Shown here: positions 28,114 to 37,583 of the stretch, one piece after another
Numbering within the stretch: the first letter of the stretch is position 1
Layout: every line of letters begins with the position of its first letter
From: SZUA-22 sp963751695
Lineage (GTDB): Bacteria; Bacteroidota; Ignavibacteria; Ignavibacteriales; Melioribacteraceae
Length of the DNA stretch: 64,000 nucleotides
NCBI GenBank assembly: GCA_963751695.1
Contig: CAVVVP010000003.1
Location: forward strand, 62,001-126,000
Reading direction: 5' to 3'
Translations under genes and position numbers: made by a program
Notes under the pieces: model-generated
Seen by the model: the letters and a program-made list of their open reading frames with translations, nothing else
Told to the model about the DNA's origin: nothing
Database searches by the model: none

Positions 28114-29118
28114 CTACTTTAATAATTCAAAAGGATAAATTACATTCCAATCATTTTTCATGTCTATCATAGTCCATTTGTTTGAAAGAGCCTCATCCCA
28201 CGCCCTATCCAGATGTCCTATTTTTGATTCTCGATCATAGGCATATTCCCTTTCTCCATCAGTGTGATGAACAATTGCCATGAACCTTTTACCTTTTCCA
28301 GATTGGGTATACTGCAGCATTTGCAGATCACCATCAGAATTACCAAATGCCATAACCGGTATTCTTCCTATAAACTTTTCGATGGCTACCGGCTTAATTT
28401 CTTTGTCGTCAAAAAGAAATATTTCTGGAATTCTTAGGATCTCAGTTTTTCCATTTTCCATCTTAAATTCAGTTTTAAAAAGTGTCCCAATTACTTGTTC
28501 TGGGGGAATTCCATAAACTTCTTCTGAAAATACTCTTACAAAGGTCTGTCCACCCCCAGAAACAATATATGTTTTAAATTTATTCTTTCTTAAATATTCC
28601 AACACCTCGAGCATCGGTTGAAATACTAACTCTGTATAGGGCCTATTAAATTTAGGGTGTTTTGATTTCTCGAACCAATTAGTAGTGATAGATTTAAAAT
28701 CTGTTACTGACATCCCAGTATGAGATGCAATAAACAATTTACTTAGACCAGTTGATCCAAAACTGAAGAGTTTCTCGATATCATTTTCTAGAACAGCTTT
28801 ATAGGGTTGTTCATTTTTCCATTCTGGATGATCTTTTGCCATCACTTTAATTCTGTCTATTACGAATTGGATTTGAAAATATATTGGTTGTTCTGTCCAA
28901 AGGGTTCCATCATTGTCAAACACAGCAACTCTTGCAGCTATAGGAACATAATTAGATGAATTTTGATTAGTTACTTCTGAAACAAATTCTATAATAGCAG
29001 ACTTTGTTTCACCTTCATTCCAGGATGGTAGTGGATCAGATTCTGTTGATACAGAACAGTTCGAAAATATTAAATAAAGAAATAATAAACCAATAAGTAT
29101 AGATAATTTAGATTTCAT
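28114..29118 (-). CDS. Secreted HAD-family phosphatase lipoprotein (paralog 1)
   Basis: A 334-residue haloacid-dehalogenase-like hydrolase, predicted to be a periplasmic phosphatase. The signal peptide ends at FSNC (Cys 21). Catalytic motif I is FDNDGTLW (about residues 70-77); motif II lies near YIVSGGG; motif IV is FGNSDGD. The start at 29118 is preferred to one 42 bases upstream because AGAGAT lies before it and the signal peptide then starts correctly. It has a close paralog at 37584-38594 sharing long blocks (NDGTLW-x-EQP, DHPEW-like, KAVLEND, HTGM). Lies 13 bp after the C69 dipeptidase gene; substrate unknown. Confidence 0.82.
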   Translation of the reverse strand: MKSKLSILIGLLFLYLIFSNCSVSTESDPLPSWNEGETKSAIIEFVSEVTNQNSSNYVPIAARVAVFDNDGTLWTEQPIYFQIQFVIDRIKVMAKDHPEWKNEQPYKAVLENDIEKLFSFGSTGLSKLFIASHTGMSVTDFKSITTNWFEKSKHPKFNRPYTELVFQPMLEVLEYLRKNKFKTYIVSGGGQTFVRVFSEEVYGIPPEQVIGTLFKTEFKMENGKTEILRIPEIFLFDDKEIKPVAIEKFIGRIPVMAFGNSDGDLQMLQYTQSGKGKRFMAIVHHTDGEREYAYDRESKIGHLDRAWDEALSNKWTMIDMKNDWNVIYPFELLK

Positions 29119-29131
29119 CGTAATCTCTTTT

Positions 29132-30767
29132 TTATTCGTGATTATTTGTATAGTCTGCAATTATTTGATCTCTTAAATCAATGTACATTTTTGCTACTTT
29201 TTCCATTAAACTGTTTGAATAGTCTGTAAGAAATTCTTGTGCTTTCTTTGGATTCTCTTTGTGCATAGTCATGGCCATATCTTCAATGTCTTTCTGCTTT
29301 GAGAATATCTCTTCCTCAAAAGGATCTCTCGCTTTCTTCACATCTTCTGAAATTAGCTGAAACTTTAAGTTCGCCAAATTATCCACAAAATCTATTGCCC
29401 ACCTGGCAGAACGCTCATCATATTTTTTAGGATTATAAATTTTATAACTTTCTGCAACTGAAAGATTGCCAGTATAGATAGGAACATAAGGACTGAAGTA
29501 GGGATTATCGAGGTATACCCAATAAACTCCACCTATCTCATTCGGCAGCCAGTCTCTTAATTGAAGAACCATCCCGTAATGACCTCTATGTCTAGCAACA
29601 GGTCTGCGATAAGTGATCTTCATCAGCTTACGTAAATCTCTACTTGGAAATGGTGTAGCAAGCGAACTCTTAACCATACTCCCTTCGTCATCTGGAACAA
29701 GCCATTCGGGACCAGCAGTCATATCATATATGGTTCCTTCAAATGTTGAGCGCTGAAAATCTATAACATCTCTAAAAGATATTTTTCTCTCCGGTTTTAT
29801 GGAGAACGGATATATGGAGAGAGGTTCAACAGTTTGAAAATATGGTGTAATTCCTTTATAAGGATTTCCATCAAGGTAACGATCTGGCCATTTCTTTTAA
29901 ATTGGGAGCAAAAGTTTCATGAAAAAGCCAAAATCTTCCTGTAGCAAATTCTTGAGGCAAGGGTGTGTAAGCTTCCTGCCAAATAAATGGTTTGCCAGAT
30001 GCTGGGTCGTACCAACCGCGATCGATCGCTTCTTGTTTATAATTATCAGAAACAATGAAATTTGCTTCATCATTTTCATCAATTTCTTTAATAATACTCC
30101 AGTTAGGAATCATTGTTGCTTCATCATCAGGTAGTCTTTGCGCAGCCCATATAGCTCCTGGTTTTCCACTATCTGGGGTCCATCCTGGTCCAACGCCGAA
30201 AACCTCGAAAACCCAAATTTCATCAGTGTCAGCTATAACAAGTGTTTCGGAACCGTCACCACTTGATGGAAGAAAGCCATACTTAGTCATCAATTCACCA
30301 ATAAAGACTACAGCATCTCTTGCTATTTTATGTCTTTGAAGTGCGAAGATCTGTGCTTGCTCAATAGTCATTATCTGCTTTCCATTTTCACGGTTGCAGA
30401 CTAACTCTTTTCTCTGATCTGTAGTGCTTTCACCAATTCCAAGTTGAAATTCGTTTACATGGGAATATGCTGACTGAAAATATTTGTATGTCTTCTCCAC
30501 TTGCGGAATGTAACCCAAAATCTCACCATCATTATCAATTGGCAAATTTGCATCTTGAATTCCCCAATGAACTGCCGCTTTTTCATCAGATTTGAATGTC
30601 ATAGCTGGCACAACAAAGATTCTTGAATCCTGACCAGTGTCAGTATGTGAAATTATTATTGAGCCATCCAATGTTGCTTTTTTACCAACAGCAATAATTG
30701 TGCATGCTTCATATATATTGAAGGAACCGATTAGAATAAGTATTATAGACATTATATTTTTTAACAT
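29132..30767 (-). CDS. Secreted C69 family dipeptidase (frameshifted)
   Basis: An Ntn-hydrolase dipeptidase (PepD/C69-like), about 544 aa when one base is removed. A signal peptide precedes Cys22 (EACTIIAVGKKA), which would become the N-terminal nucleophile after cleavage. Further blocks are GSIIISHTDTG, then ETLVIADTDEIWVFEV, and in the second half MTAGPEWLVPDDEG and RHRGHYGMVLQLRDWLP. The upstream frame stops after KEMARSLP near 29871; removing one A (runs at about 29893-29900) continues it as KKWPDRYLDGNPYKGI and joins the downstream frame. Probably breaks down dipeptides outside the cytoplasm. Likely co-transcribed with the HAD phosphatase. Confidence 0.85.
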
Positions 30768-30900
30768 ATATGTAACCTTTATTTTAATAGTATTAATAAA
30801 AACTTTCCTTTCAGTAAAGAGAAATTTACTGCTGACCTATCAGAGAAGCAACTGTTTAAAAATTATAGGAAATATAGAATTATTACTAAAATACACATTA

Positions 30901-31548
30901 CTATTTAAGCAATAATAATTTTCTAGTTGCTAAATTGTTACCTGCTTTTAAAACAATGATATATGTACCTGAGGCGACCCCTGTTGCATTCCAACCAATT
31001 TCATGCTTTCTTGCAGATTTTATTTGACTTACGATTTTCTTTATCTCACGCCCCTGTATATCATAAACAATTAATTGTGTAAAACTTCTCTCTTTAAGCT
31101 GATATGAAATGAATGTGTTATTATTAAATGGGTTTGGGTATGCATAATTTAATTCAAAATTATTATTGGTCAGTGGTTCATCAGCAACAGACGTAACTGA
31201 TGTTATTGTAAAATTCTCGCTTTGGTCAGATATATGATCATACTCCAAATTTACTTGAATTACTTTAACTTTTGCAAGAGTTGTTTGAATATCAGGTATA
31301 GTCCAAGAATATGATCTTTCACTTTTATTAATGCTACTTTGAATTGTCATCCAAGTGCTTCCTGCATCAGTTGAATATTCAATAGTAAAAGTTGCTGGTC
31401 CGTGATCAACGTATGGATCCCATTCGATATTAATTTGCTCTCCAACATTAAATGTTTCGCCACCAACCGGATTCAATATTTTAACATGTGCCATTACTAT
31501 TTGATATATGAAAAAAAGTAGTAATAATAAAAACTTTTTTTTCTTCAT
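30901..31548 (-). CDS. Small secreted Ig-like protein with T9SS type A sorting tail
   Basis: A 215-residue exported protein. A signal peptide (LLLLLFFIYQIVMA) is followed by an Ig-like domain resembling the Kre9/KNH-type fold (LNPVGGETFNVGEQINIEWD, STDAGSTW, YSWTIPDI). The C-terminal 80 residues are a T9SS type A tail: YAYPNPFNNNTFISYQL, LIVYDIQGREIK, GTYIIVLKAGN and ending RKLLLLK. It should be exported across the outer membrane and anchored or released by T9SS. It is encoded alone, between the C69 dipeptidase and TonB genes. Ligand unknown. Confidence 0.85.
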   Translation of the reverse strand: MKKKKFLLLLLFFIYQIVMAHVKILNPVGGETFNVGEQINIEWDPYVDHGPATFTIEYSTDAGSTWMTIQSSINKSERSYSWTIPDIQTTLAKVKVIQVNLEYDHISDQSENFTITSVTSVADEPLTNNNFELNYAYPNPFNNNTFISYQLKERSFTQLIVYDIQGREIKKIVSQIKSARKHEIGWNATGVASGTYIIVLKAGNNLATRKLLLLK

Positions 31549-31723
31549 ATTTCATCTCACTTTTATTAGCAAATATTCTCAGAAGAACTAATAAAATTTT
31601 CTTCATTTTAATATACCCTTAAGTCCTTATTAAGACAAGAGGTCTTTGTTTTTATTATTAGATGTGTTTACCTCCACCCTATATATAAATTTTCAAGCTT
31701 GTAAACTCTATTCAATTACAAAT

Positions 31724-33928
31724 TTAGATGGTAATACTCATTCCAACTACTATTGTTCTTCTCCCAAAGTAGCTGTGTACATTTTTTTTCTTTGAATAGT
31801 CGAATGTGTATGTATAATCAAAAAGATTATCAATGTTTAATATGTTTAATGCCTCAATATAGAATACTGTAAAGTATTTACTGAATAACTGATTGAAATG
31901 AGTTAAACGCATATCCAGTCTTTTGTAGTTTGGATAAGATGCAGAGTTGACTAGGCCAAAAATCGGCTTAAAAATATTTTTATCCTCTAGATATTCACTT
32001 CCAATAATCGGCGTATATGGTCTTCCAGTTGAATATTTTAGATTAAATCCTATCTGCCACATTGCATTTACGTTGTATTTCAGTATTAATGTCAAACCAT
32101 GAGTAATATCATAGTTGCTTCTTGCTAGTTCATCATAATCCATCCAAAGTCTTTGTGTATTTAAATATCCATATGAGATCCATCCTTCAAAATCTAAAGG
32201 TAATTTACCTTTTAGTACGATGTCTGCCCCATAAGCAAAACCGTATCCGTTACTTGAATAATTTAGTTTTTCATCTTCTAGAGGAAGTGAAGAGTAATCC
32301 TTATAATAGAGGTCAATTCTAAACATATTCTTGTTTGACAGCTGGAGATCGAAAGAGACTAAATAATGTTGAGCTTTCATCGATTTTAAATTTTGATTTC
32401 CATCGCTTGTAACGAATAAACGCATATCAGGAAGTTGGTGAAATAAGCCCCATGAAAACTTGATCAGAGAATTCTGATTTAATCTGTAAATTAGTCCAGC
32501 GCGGGGATCGAAACTTTGCTGTTTGATTTCAAGAAAATAATCGGACCGGATTCCACCAACAAAATGGAGTTTGCTAATGTTAAGAAGATTATTCAATGTT
32601 ATCTCAGCGTAAGTTCCAATCCTTTGCCCAATTATTTTTGCATCGAGAATGCTACTCTCAGCATCTGGTCGAATATTAAAATCATATTTTGGAATTCTGC
32701 CAATATATTCTTTCTTTCTATTTTCATACTCTATTCCAGCAGAAATTTTTAACTCACCTGAAAGTATTGACTCAAAATCGCTTCTAAATTTAAATACCTT
32801 ATCAATTTGATCAAGATCAAGTGAACCCATCTGCCATGAATTTGAGAACTGATTATGAGAGAGACTATTTTTTATTATAGAGGACTTTCCAATAATATCT
32901 CTTTGTTGAATATTGATAAAACTATTTGAAGTGCTTCCAATAAAGCTGCCATCAAATTCCGCTCGATCTATCTTTACCCCTTGTGCATCACTAGCTAATG
33001 TGCCAAGAACCTTAACTTTTCCTGTTTTTGAATAATTATATGAAAGAATTGTCGTTAAATCTTGAGAGGTTGGTGCAGCTGTGAAATCATCAATATCCCC
33101 ATTCATCCACATAAGTGCTTCCGTATAGCTTTTTTGAGTATATACACTAATTCCAAATTTATTTTCAAGTATTGGGATTTGAGCTCCGATTGAAGCAGCA
33201 GCCAATGATATTCCAATATTATATTGTGAAACAAAAGGCTGATCCTTTGTTTCAATATCAAGGACTCCGGAAAGTACGTTTCCGTACTTAACCGAAAATC
33301 CTCCACTTGAAAAGTACATACTATTGATCGATGATGTATTCAGATTTGAGAAAAGACCGCCATAGGATGATTCGTAAGTATATGGATGATACACAGATGC
33401 TTGATCGATCATTGTAACTGTTTCAATTGGGTCACCTCCACGCACATAGAGCTCTGCGCTTTCTGACACATTAGTCACCCCCGGCATAGTTTTTAACGAT
33501 TGATAAAGATCCGCTGCTCCACCGGGTGTTGTTAAAACATCAACTTGAGAAATTACAATTCCTTTTTCTGTTGCACTACTAAACGAACTTCCCATTACTA
33601 CCGCTTCTTCTAATTCCACGGCATCTTCTTCAAGAACTATTATCAATCCGCTAATATTCTTTTTTTTGATTTCTACATTTACACTTCTCTTTTCATAGCC
33701 AATCATGCTGGCAATAATCGTAAGCTCACCTTTTGAAGTTGTAACAAATTTGAATTGGCCTTTCTCATTACTCACTGCACCTATCAGTGAATTAAGAATG
33801 TAAACATTTACAAATGGAAGAGAAACATTTTTTTGATTTACTATTTTTCCAGATATTGTTACACCTTGACTGAACAGTTCAGTAACCAATGCAAAAATCA
33901 GAATTAGATAATAGATATATCTTTTCAT
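31724..33928 (-). CDS. TonB-dependent outer-membrane receptor with carboxypeptidase-like N-terminal domain
   Basis: A 734-residue outer-membrane active transporter. After the signal peptide comes a carboxypeptidase-D-like domain (TISGKIVNQKN to IIVLEED, about 22-110), then a plug (DLYQSLKTMPGVTNVSES, ELYVRGGDPIETVTMIDQ), then a beta-barrel ending in an aromatic-rich strand (RTIVVGMSITI). No SusD partner is adjacent, so it is not a classical polysaccharide locus. The start at 33928 is taken because GGAAGAGG lies before it, dropping 27 residues of in-frame upstream sequence. A TPR protein gene lies 25 bp upstream and is preceded by the shared 21-bp operator. Confidence 0.9.
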   Translation of the reverse strand: MKRYIYYLILIFALVTELFSQGVTISGKIVNQKNVSLPFVNVYILNSLIGAVSNEKGQFKFVTTSKGELTIIASMIGYEKRSVNVEIKKKNISGLIIVLEEDAVELEEAVVMGSSFSSATEKGIVISQVDVLTTPGGAADLYQSLKTMPGVTNVSESAELYVRGGDPIETVTMIDQASVYHPYTYESSYGGLFSNLNTSSINSMYFSSGGFSVKYGNVLSGVLDIETKDQPFVSQYNIGISLAAASIGAQIPILENKFGISVYTQKSYTEALMWMNGDIDDFTAAPTSQDLTTILSYNYSKTGKVKVLGTLASDAQGVKIDRAEFDGSFIGSTSNSFINIQQRDIIGKSSIIKNSLSHNQFSNSWQMGSLDLDQIDKVFKFRSDFESILSGELKISAGIEYENRKKEYIGRIPKYDFNIRPDAESSILDAKIIGQRIGTYAEITLNNLLNISKLHFVGGIRSDYFLEIKQQSFDPRAGLIYRLNQNSLIKFSWGLFHQLPDMRLFVTSDGNQNLKSMKAQHYLVSFDLQLSNKNMFRIDLYYKDYSSLPLEDEKLNYSSNGYGFAYGADIVLKGKLPLDFEGWISYGYLNTQRLWMDYDELARSNYDITHGLTLILKYNVNAMWQIGFNLKYSTGRPYTPIIGSEYLEDKNIFKPIFGLVNSASYPNYKRLDMRLTHFNQLFSKYFTVFYIEALNILNIDNLFDYTYTFDYSKKKNVHSYFGRRTIVVGMSITI

Positions 33929-33953
33929 GTTTCCTCTTCCAAAACTTATTCTT

Positions 33954-34730
33954 CTATTTTGATGAAGTATTATTGAGAGAAGGAAGTAGCTTATATTTAA
34001 TCCATCCAAAATTTGGTTCTTCTTTAATAGCTAGCTCATAAACCTTCCGTGCTTCTTCATCCTTTCCTTGCTTTTGTAATGCCATACCTTTCCATGCATA
34101 AGCCTCATATTTTCCCCAGATAATTTTTTCATCATCAATTCTGTAATCAAAAAGTTCAATAGTTTTATCAAACTCCTTCATTGCATTTAAAACACTTCCT
34201 CCAAATTGAGGAGGAGTATGAAAAAGCATAATTCCTCTAATCAGGTGAACCCTTGGATTGGAATTATCCATTCCTTCAGCTTCACCCAGAAGCCTATGAA
34301 TTTTTGTAGAAAGAACCGGCGCATCGTCTTGATTGACAGTGAGCTTCATCATATAAATAGCTGCCAGAACCACTCTAATTTCTGCTCCAAATTCATTACT
34401 GTTTTTTAATAATTCTCCTTGCTCAATCCCTTTTTCAGCATAGTTGTTTAATTGGCTGACATTATTATTTGTCATTGCTATATTCGCTAAACGATAACAG
34501 GTATATGCTGAATAATATAATGCATCCTCATTTTTACTATCGTTGGTCAAAACTCTTTCGCATAATCCCATTGATTGATAATATAGTGATTCATCAAAGT
34601 TGTAAAATGCTTCTGTTGTAAGATCTTTTATAGAAGAAATTATTTTCTGATCAGAATTTTCGAGAACTTCACCAAAAGCTGTAAATACCATAAATAGTAT
34701 TGTAAAAGTGATAAGTATTAGTTTTTTCAT
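33954..34730 (-). CDS. Exported TPR-repeat protein
   Basis: A 258-residue protein with a signal peptide (LITFTILFMVFTAFG) and TPR-like helical repeats: FYNFDESLYYQSMGLCERVL, DALYYSAYTCYRLANIAM, HLIRGIMLFHTPPQFGGSVLNAMKEFDKTI, YEAYAWKGMALQKQGKDEEARKVYELAI. It precedes the TonB receptor in one transcription unit and is likely a periplasmic partner or sensor for it. The 21-bp operator lies 23 bp upstream of its ATG. Confidence 0.75.
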   Translation of the reverse strand: MKKLILITFTILFMVFTAFGEVLENSDQKIISSIKDLTTEAFYNFDESLYYQSMGLCERVLTNDSKNEDALYYSAYTCYRLANIAMTNNNVSQLNNYAEKGIEQGELLKNSNEFGAEIRVVLAAIYMMKLTVNQDDAPVLSTKIHRLLGEAEGMDNSNPRVHLIRGIMLFHTPPQFGGSVLNAMKEFDKTIELFDYRIDDEKIIWGKYEAYAWKGMALQKQGKDEEARKVYELAIKEEPNFGWIKYKLLPSLNNTSSK

Positions 34731-34752
34731 TTTGTTTCTCCTTTTTTGTTAT

Positions 34753-34773
34753 AAAGTACTTTGTTTTTCAAAG
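34753..34773. promoter_or_regulatory. 21-bp operator, copy 1 (TPR/TonB operon)
   Basis: Identical over 21 bp to 35699-35719. On the minus strand it reads CTTTG-AAAAA-CAAAG followed by TACTTT, so it contains two overlapping palindromes (CTTTG-N5-CAAAG and AAAGTACTTT). It sits 23 bp upstream of the TPR gene start, overlapping where the promoter core should be. Confidence 0.7.
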
Positions 34774-34790
34774 CATGTGTAGAAAAAAAT

Positions 34791-35087
34791 TTATTTTCTA
34801 ATTAATTCTTCAAGCTTCTTAATATATGTCTCAAATGATGTTCTTCCCTTCTCTGTAAGATTATACCTAGATATTGGTTTCCTTCCTTCAAATTCCTTTT
34901 TAACATTTATATAGCCAGCTTCCTCAAGTTTACGTAGATGAACACTTAAATTTCCATCGGTTGCATTCACCTGTTTCTTAATGAAATTAAATTCAGCATC
35001 ATCAAGGCTAATTAAAACTGACATAATTGCTAATCTGATTCTCGAATGAATTAGATCATCTATTTGCTGATAATTATAGTTTTTCAT
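34791..35087 (-). CDS. Winged-helix transcriptional regulator (MarR/ArsR-like, one domain)
   Basis: A 98-residue one-domain winged-helix regulator. The wHTH spans residues 12-75: SRIRLAIMSVLISLD, LSVHLRKLEEAGYINVKKEF and PISRYNLTEKGRTSFETYI. This matches the small HTH family often encoded with an integral membrane protein in Bacteroidota. Its ATG overlaps the stop of the membrane protein gene by 4 bp (ATGA). It is the best candidate to bind the two 21-bp operators, controlling its own operon and the TPR/TonB operon. Confidence 0.82.
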   Translation of the reverse strand: MKNYNYQQIDDLIHSRIRLAIMSVLISLDDAEFNFIKKQVNATDGNLSVHLRKLEEAGYINVKKEFEGRKPISRYNLTEKGRTSFETYIKKLEELIRK

Positions 35088-35683
35088 TGATTATTATTTT
35101 TTTCTGCTAGATATTTTCTATAAATAATAATTCCAGGAACAACTTGTAAAAAAATCATCATAAAGGCCATAATTAATAAAACATGGACGCCTGGCCAGCC
35201 CATCATTACTAGAGCACCAAGCCACCATGCTAAACCCAAAAGCATCATAACTTTGTTACTATAAACAGTTCCAGTAACAATAAATCCAATTCCTATTTGT
35301 AATGAGATAAATGAGGTAATATAAACACCCTTTAGTGCACCTAAGGTTGTTGCTCCAAATCCAATTATTGTCATAACAATACCTAATGACATCCATACTG
35401 AACCTAAAATTTTTCCAGCATATGTGCTAGGCACTCTTTTCTTCTTATGTTTAGAGTTATCATAGAAAGTAATGAGCCATCCAATACCTACTGCTGCAAT
35501 CCAAATATAAAATGTCCATCCATGTAACTCAGTCACAATTGCATAGTAGTTGAAAAGAAGCGCGATAGATATTAATATCCCCCAGATTATAAAACCAAAA
35601 CCATTATCTAGAGCAGTTTTTTTACTATCAGATATTATTTTTTTGATGTATGAAAGATCTTCTAGAGCTGTTGTCTTATCCAT
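35084..35683 (-). CDS. Integral membrane protein coupled to the winged-helix regulator
   Basis: A 199-residue protein with five or six hydrophobic segments (GFGFIIWGILISIALLFNYY, WIAAVGIGWLITF, VWMSLGIVMTIIGFGA, ISLQIGIGFIVTGTV, LIMAFMMIFLQVVPGIIIYR) and a soluble N-terminus. No transporter motif was recognised. It is the first gene of a two-gene operon with the regulator, and may act as a membrane-bound antagonist or sensor. The operator copy 2 lies 16 bp upstream of its ATG. Confidence 0.7.
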   Translation of the reverse strand: MDKTTALEDLSYIKKIISDSKKTALDNGFGFIIWGILISIALLFNYYAIVTELHGWTFYIWIAAVGIGWLITFYDNSKHKKKRVPSTYAGKILGSVWMSLGIVMTIIGFGATTLGALKGVYITSFISLQIGIGFIVTGTVYSNKVMMLLGLAWWLGALVMMGWPGVHVLLIMAFMMIFLQVVPGIIIYRKYLAEKNNNQ

Positions 35684-35698
35684 TTTTAGTCCTTTTGC

Positions 35699-35719
35699 AA
35701 AGTACTTTGTTTTTCAAAG
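35699..35719. promoter_or_regulatory. 21-bp operator, copy 2 (regulator operon)
   Basis: Exact copy of the 21-bp element at 34753-34773, with unrelated flanks on both sides, so the identity is not a longer duplication. It lies 16 bp upstream of the membrane protein start, just before an AAAGGA ribosome site. Confidence 0.7.
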
Positions 35720-35841
35720 TTAATTTAAGAAATGAATCAGCATTTGTCAAGGAAAAATTATAATTGTAATAAAATATTTTCTAAAAGGTCAAAAATTAAC
35801 TTAGAACATACGTTTTTGAATGTCTTTGAGGAGGTATTAGA

Positions 35842-35875
35842 TTTACGAGTGCTGAAATTAATCAGCACTCGTAAA
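35842..35875 (-). terminator. Hairpin downstream of sulfatase 1
   Basis: Perfect 14-bp stem (TTTACGAGTGCTGA with TCAGCACTCGTAAA) and a 6-nt loop, 11 bp past the sulfatase 1 stop on its strand. The T-rich tail is poor, so it may protect the mRNA 3' end rather than terminate on its own. Confidence 0.6.
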
Positions 35876-35886
35876 ATGTTAGATTA

Positions 35887-37437
35887 TTATTTAGATGTTC
35901 CACCTGTCGAGAGTTTTTCCATTACTTGATCTAGAGAAAAACTTGCAGCTTTTTGGCGTGGTGGAAATTCCTGGAATGTTGAAAGAAATCTTCCTACATA
36001 CGTTTGAGCTGGAACTAGCAAGTAAGCATGATCAATAAGCCAATCGTAATAAATGTTTGAAGTTATTGGTGCACGCTCGTATGGATCTCTACGAAGATTT
36101 AACATAAGTGGAACTCTAAGGGGTACAAATGGTTCCATCCATACTCTAAAAGTTCCTTCAGCTTTCTGCTCCATAAAAATCAATTTCCAATCATCATATC
36201 TCAGTGCAGTAAGATCTCCATCATCTGAAAAGTAAAAAATCTCATGGCGAGGGGTTGTTTCAGATTCCCCAGTAAGATGTGGCATAATGTTGTATCCATC
36301 TAAGTGTACCTTATAATCTCTTCCTATTGAGCTATAACCAGACTTGAGTTTCTCTGTTATATCTCCTTCTCCAGCGGCCGCAACAAATGTTGGGAACCAA
36401 TCCATATGGTGAACTATTTCATTAGAGATTGATCCTGCTTCAATCTTTCCCGGCCATCTAACCATTGCAGGTACACGCCAACCACCTTCCCAATTGGTAT
36501 TCTTTTCTCCACGAAAAGGAGTAGAGGCAGCATCAGGCCATGTATTATAATGAGGACCATTATCTGTGCTGTAAAAAACGATCGTATTTTCAGCAATACC
36601 TAGTTCATCCAACGTTTCTAGGAATTTGCCTATATGCATGTCGTGTTCTACCATTCCATCTGAGTATTCATCCTGACCTGAGATACCGCGAAGTTCTTTT
36701 TTAACATGAGTTCTAAAATGCATCCTTGTTCCATTCCACCATACAAACCAAGGAGTTCCTGAAGAATTTTGGTTTTTAATAAACTCAATTGCTTTATCAC
36801 TTGATTCATCATCAATTGTTTCCATTCTTTTTTTAGTAAGTGGACCTGTATCTTCAATTCTTCCATCTGCATAAGAGTGGATTACACCTCGAGGACCAAA
36901 TTTTTGTTTAAATGTTGAGCCATCTGCTGTGACCATATCTGCAGGATAGTCTTCATTCTCGGGTTCTTCTTCTGCATTGAGGTGATATAGATTCCCAAAA
37001 AATTCATCAAACCCATGATTTGTAGGAAGGAATTCATCTTTATCGCCTAAATGGTTCTTACCGAATTGCCCAGTTGCATAACCAAAATTTTTAAGAATTG
37101 CTGCAATTGTTGGATCTTCTTCCCTAAGACCTAGATCCGCACCCGGTAAACCTACTTTGCTAAGCCCAGTTCTAAAAACTGATTGACCAGTAATAAATGA
37201 AGATCTACCTGCTGTACAACTTTGTTCTCCATAATAGTCAGTAAAAATCATCCCTTCATCAGCTATTCGATCAATATTTGGTGTCTGGTATCCCATCATT
37301 CCCCTAGTGTATGCACTAATATTGGATTGACCGATATCATCACCCCAGACGACAAGGATGTTTGGTTTATTCTGAGCCCAAAGAATTGCTGTAGATGTAA
37401 GCAGCAGAATAATGATAGATACGAGTTTTTTCTTCAT
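35887..37437 (-). CDS. Exported arylsulfatase (paralog 1)
   Basis: A 516-residue sulfatase with a signal peptide (residues 1-21). Metal ligands Asp33-Asp34 (WGDDIG) and STDNG are present; the formylglycine site is Cys74 in SCTAGR, of the C-x-A-x-R type that fits anaerobic (anSME-type) maturation better than the strict C-x-P-x-R used by oxygen-dependent FGE. GKNHLGD gives the Lys/His active-site pair, and HNGFDEF-like TNHGFDEFFGN is conserved. No maturase gene is in the window. A paralog with Cys at the same position lies at 45335-46846. Both have the same promoter motif. Substrate not readable. Confidence 0.92.
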   Translation of the reverse strand: MKKKLVSIIILLLTSTAILWAQNKPNILVVWGDDIGQSNISAYTRGMMGYQTPNIDRIADEGMIFTDYYGEQSCTAGRSSFITGQSVFRTGLSKVGLPGADLGLREEDPTIAAILKNFGYATGQFGKNHLGDKDEFLPTNHGFDEFFGNLYHLNAEEEPENEDYPADMVTADGSTFKQKFGPRGVIHSYADGRIEDTGPLTKKRMETIDDESSDKAIEFIKNQNSSGTPWFVWWNGTRMHFRTHVKKELRGISGQDEYSDGMVEHDMHIGKFLETLDELGIAENTIVFYSTDNGPHYNTWPDAASTPFRGEKNTNWEGGWRVPAMVRWPGKIEAGSISNEIVHHMDWFPTFVAAAGEGDITEKLKSGYSSIGRDYKVHLDGYNIMPHLTGESETTPRHEIFYFSDDGDLTALRYDDWKLIFMEQKAEGTFRVWMEPFVPLRVPLMLNLRRDPYERAPITSNIYYDWLIDHAYLLVPAQTYVGRFLSTFQEFPPRQKAASFSLDQVMEKLSTGGTSK

Positions 37438-37497
37438 GATTGTTCCTCATTAAATTTTTCGAAAAAAGTTTATTATTTTTATAAATAAGTAAAGTTT

Positions 37498-37528
37498 AAA
37501 GTATAAAATATCTTATTTAATCTCAAAA
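37498..37528 (-). promoter_or_regulatory. Promoter of sulfatase 1
   Basis: On the minus strand: TTTTG, then ATTAAA, GATATT and TATACTTT in fixed register, matching the sulfatase 2 element at 26 of 31 positions. Its near edge is 61 bp upstream of the ATG. TTTTG with TATACTTT about 18 bp downstream resembles the FCB-type -33/-7 promoter or a sigma70-like -10. Confidence 0.6.
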
Positions 37529-37583
37529 GGTCATAACAAGTAATAAAATGTATTCAATGCCTATGTTTATATTAACAGTTCAA

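Noticed and set aside
31724..34730. SusC/SusD-type polysaccharide utilisation locus
   Set aside because: The receptor lacks an adjacent SusD-like lipoprotein and the TPR gene is not of that fold; no glycoside hydrolase lies beside it.
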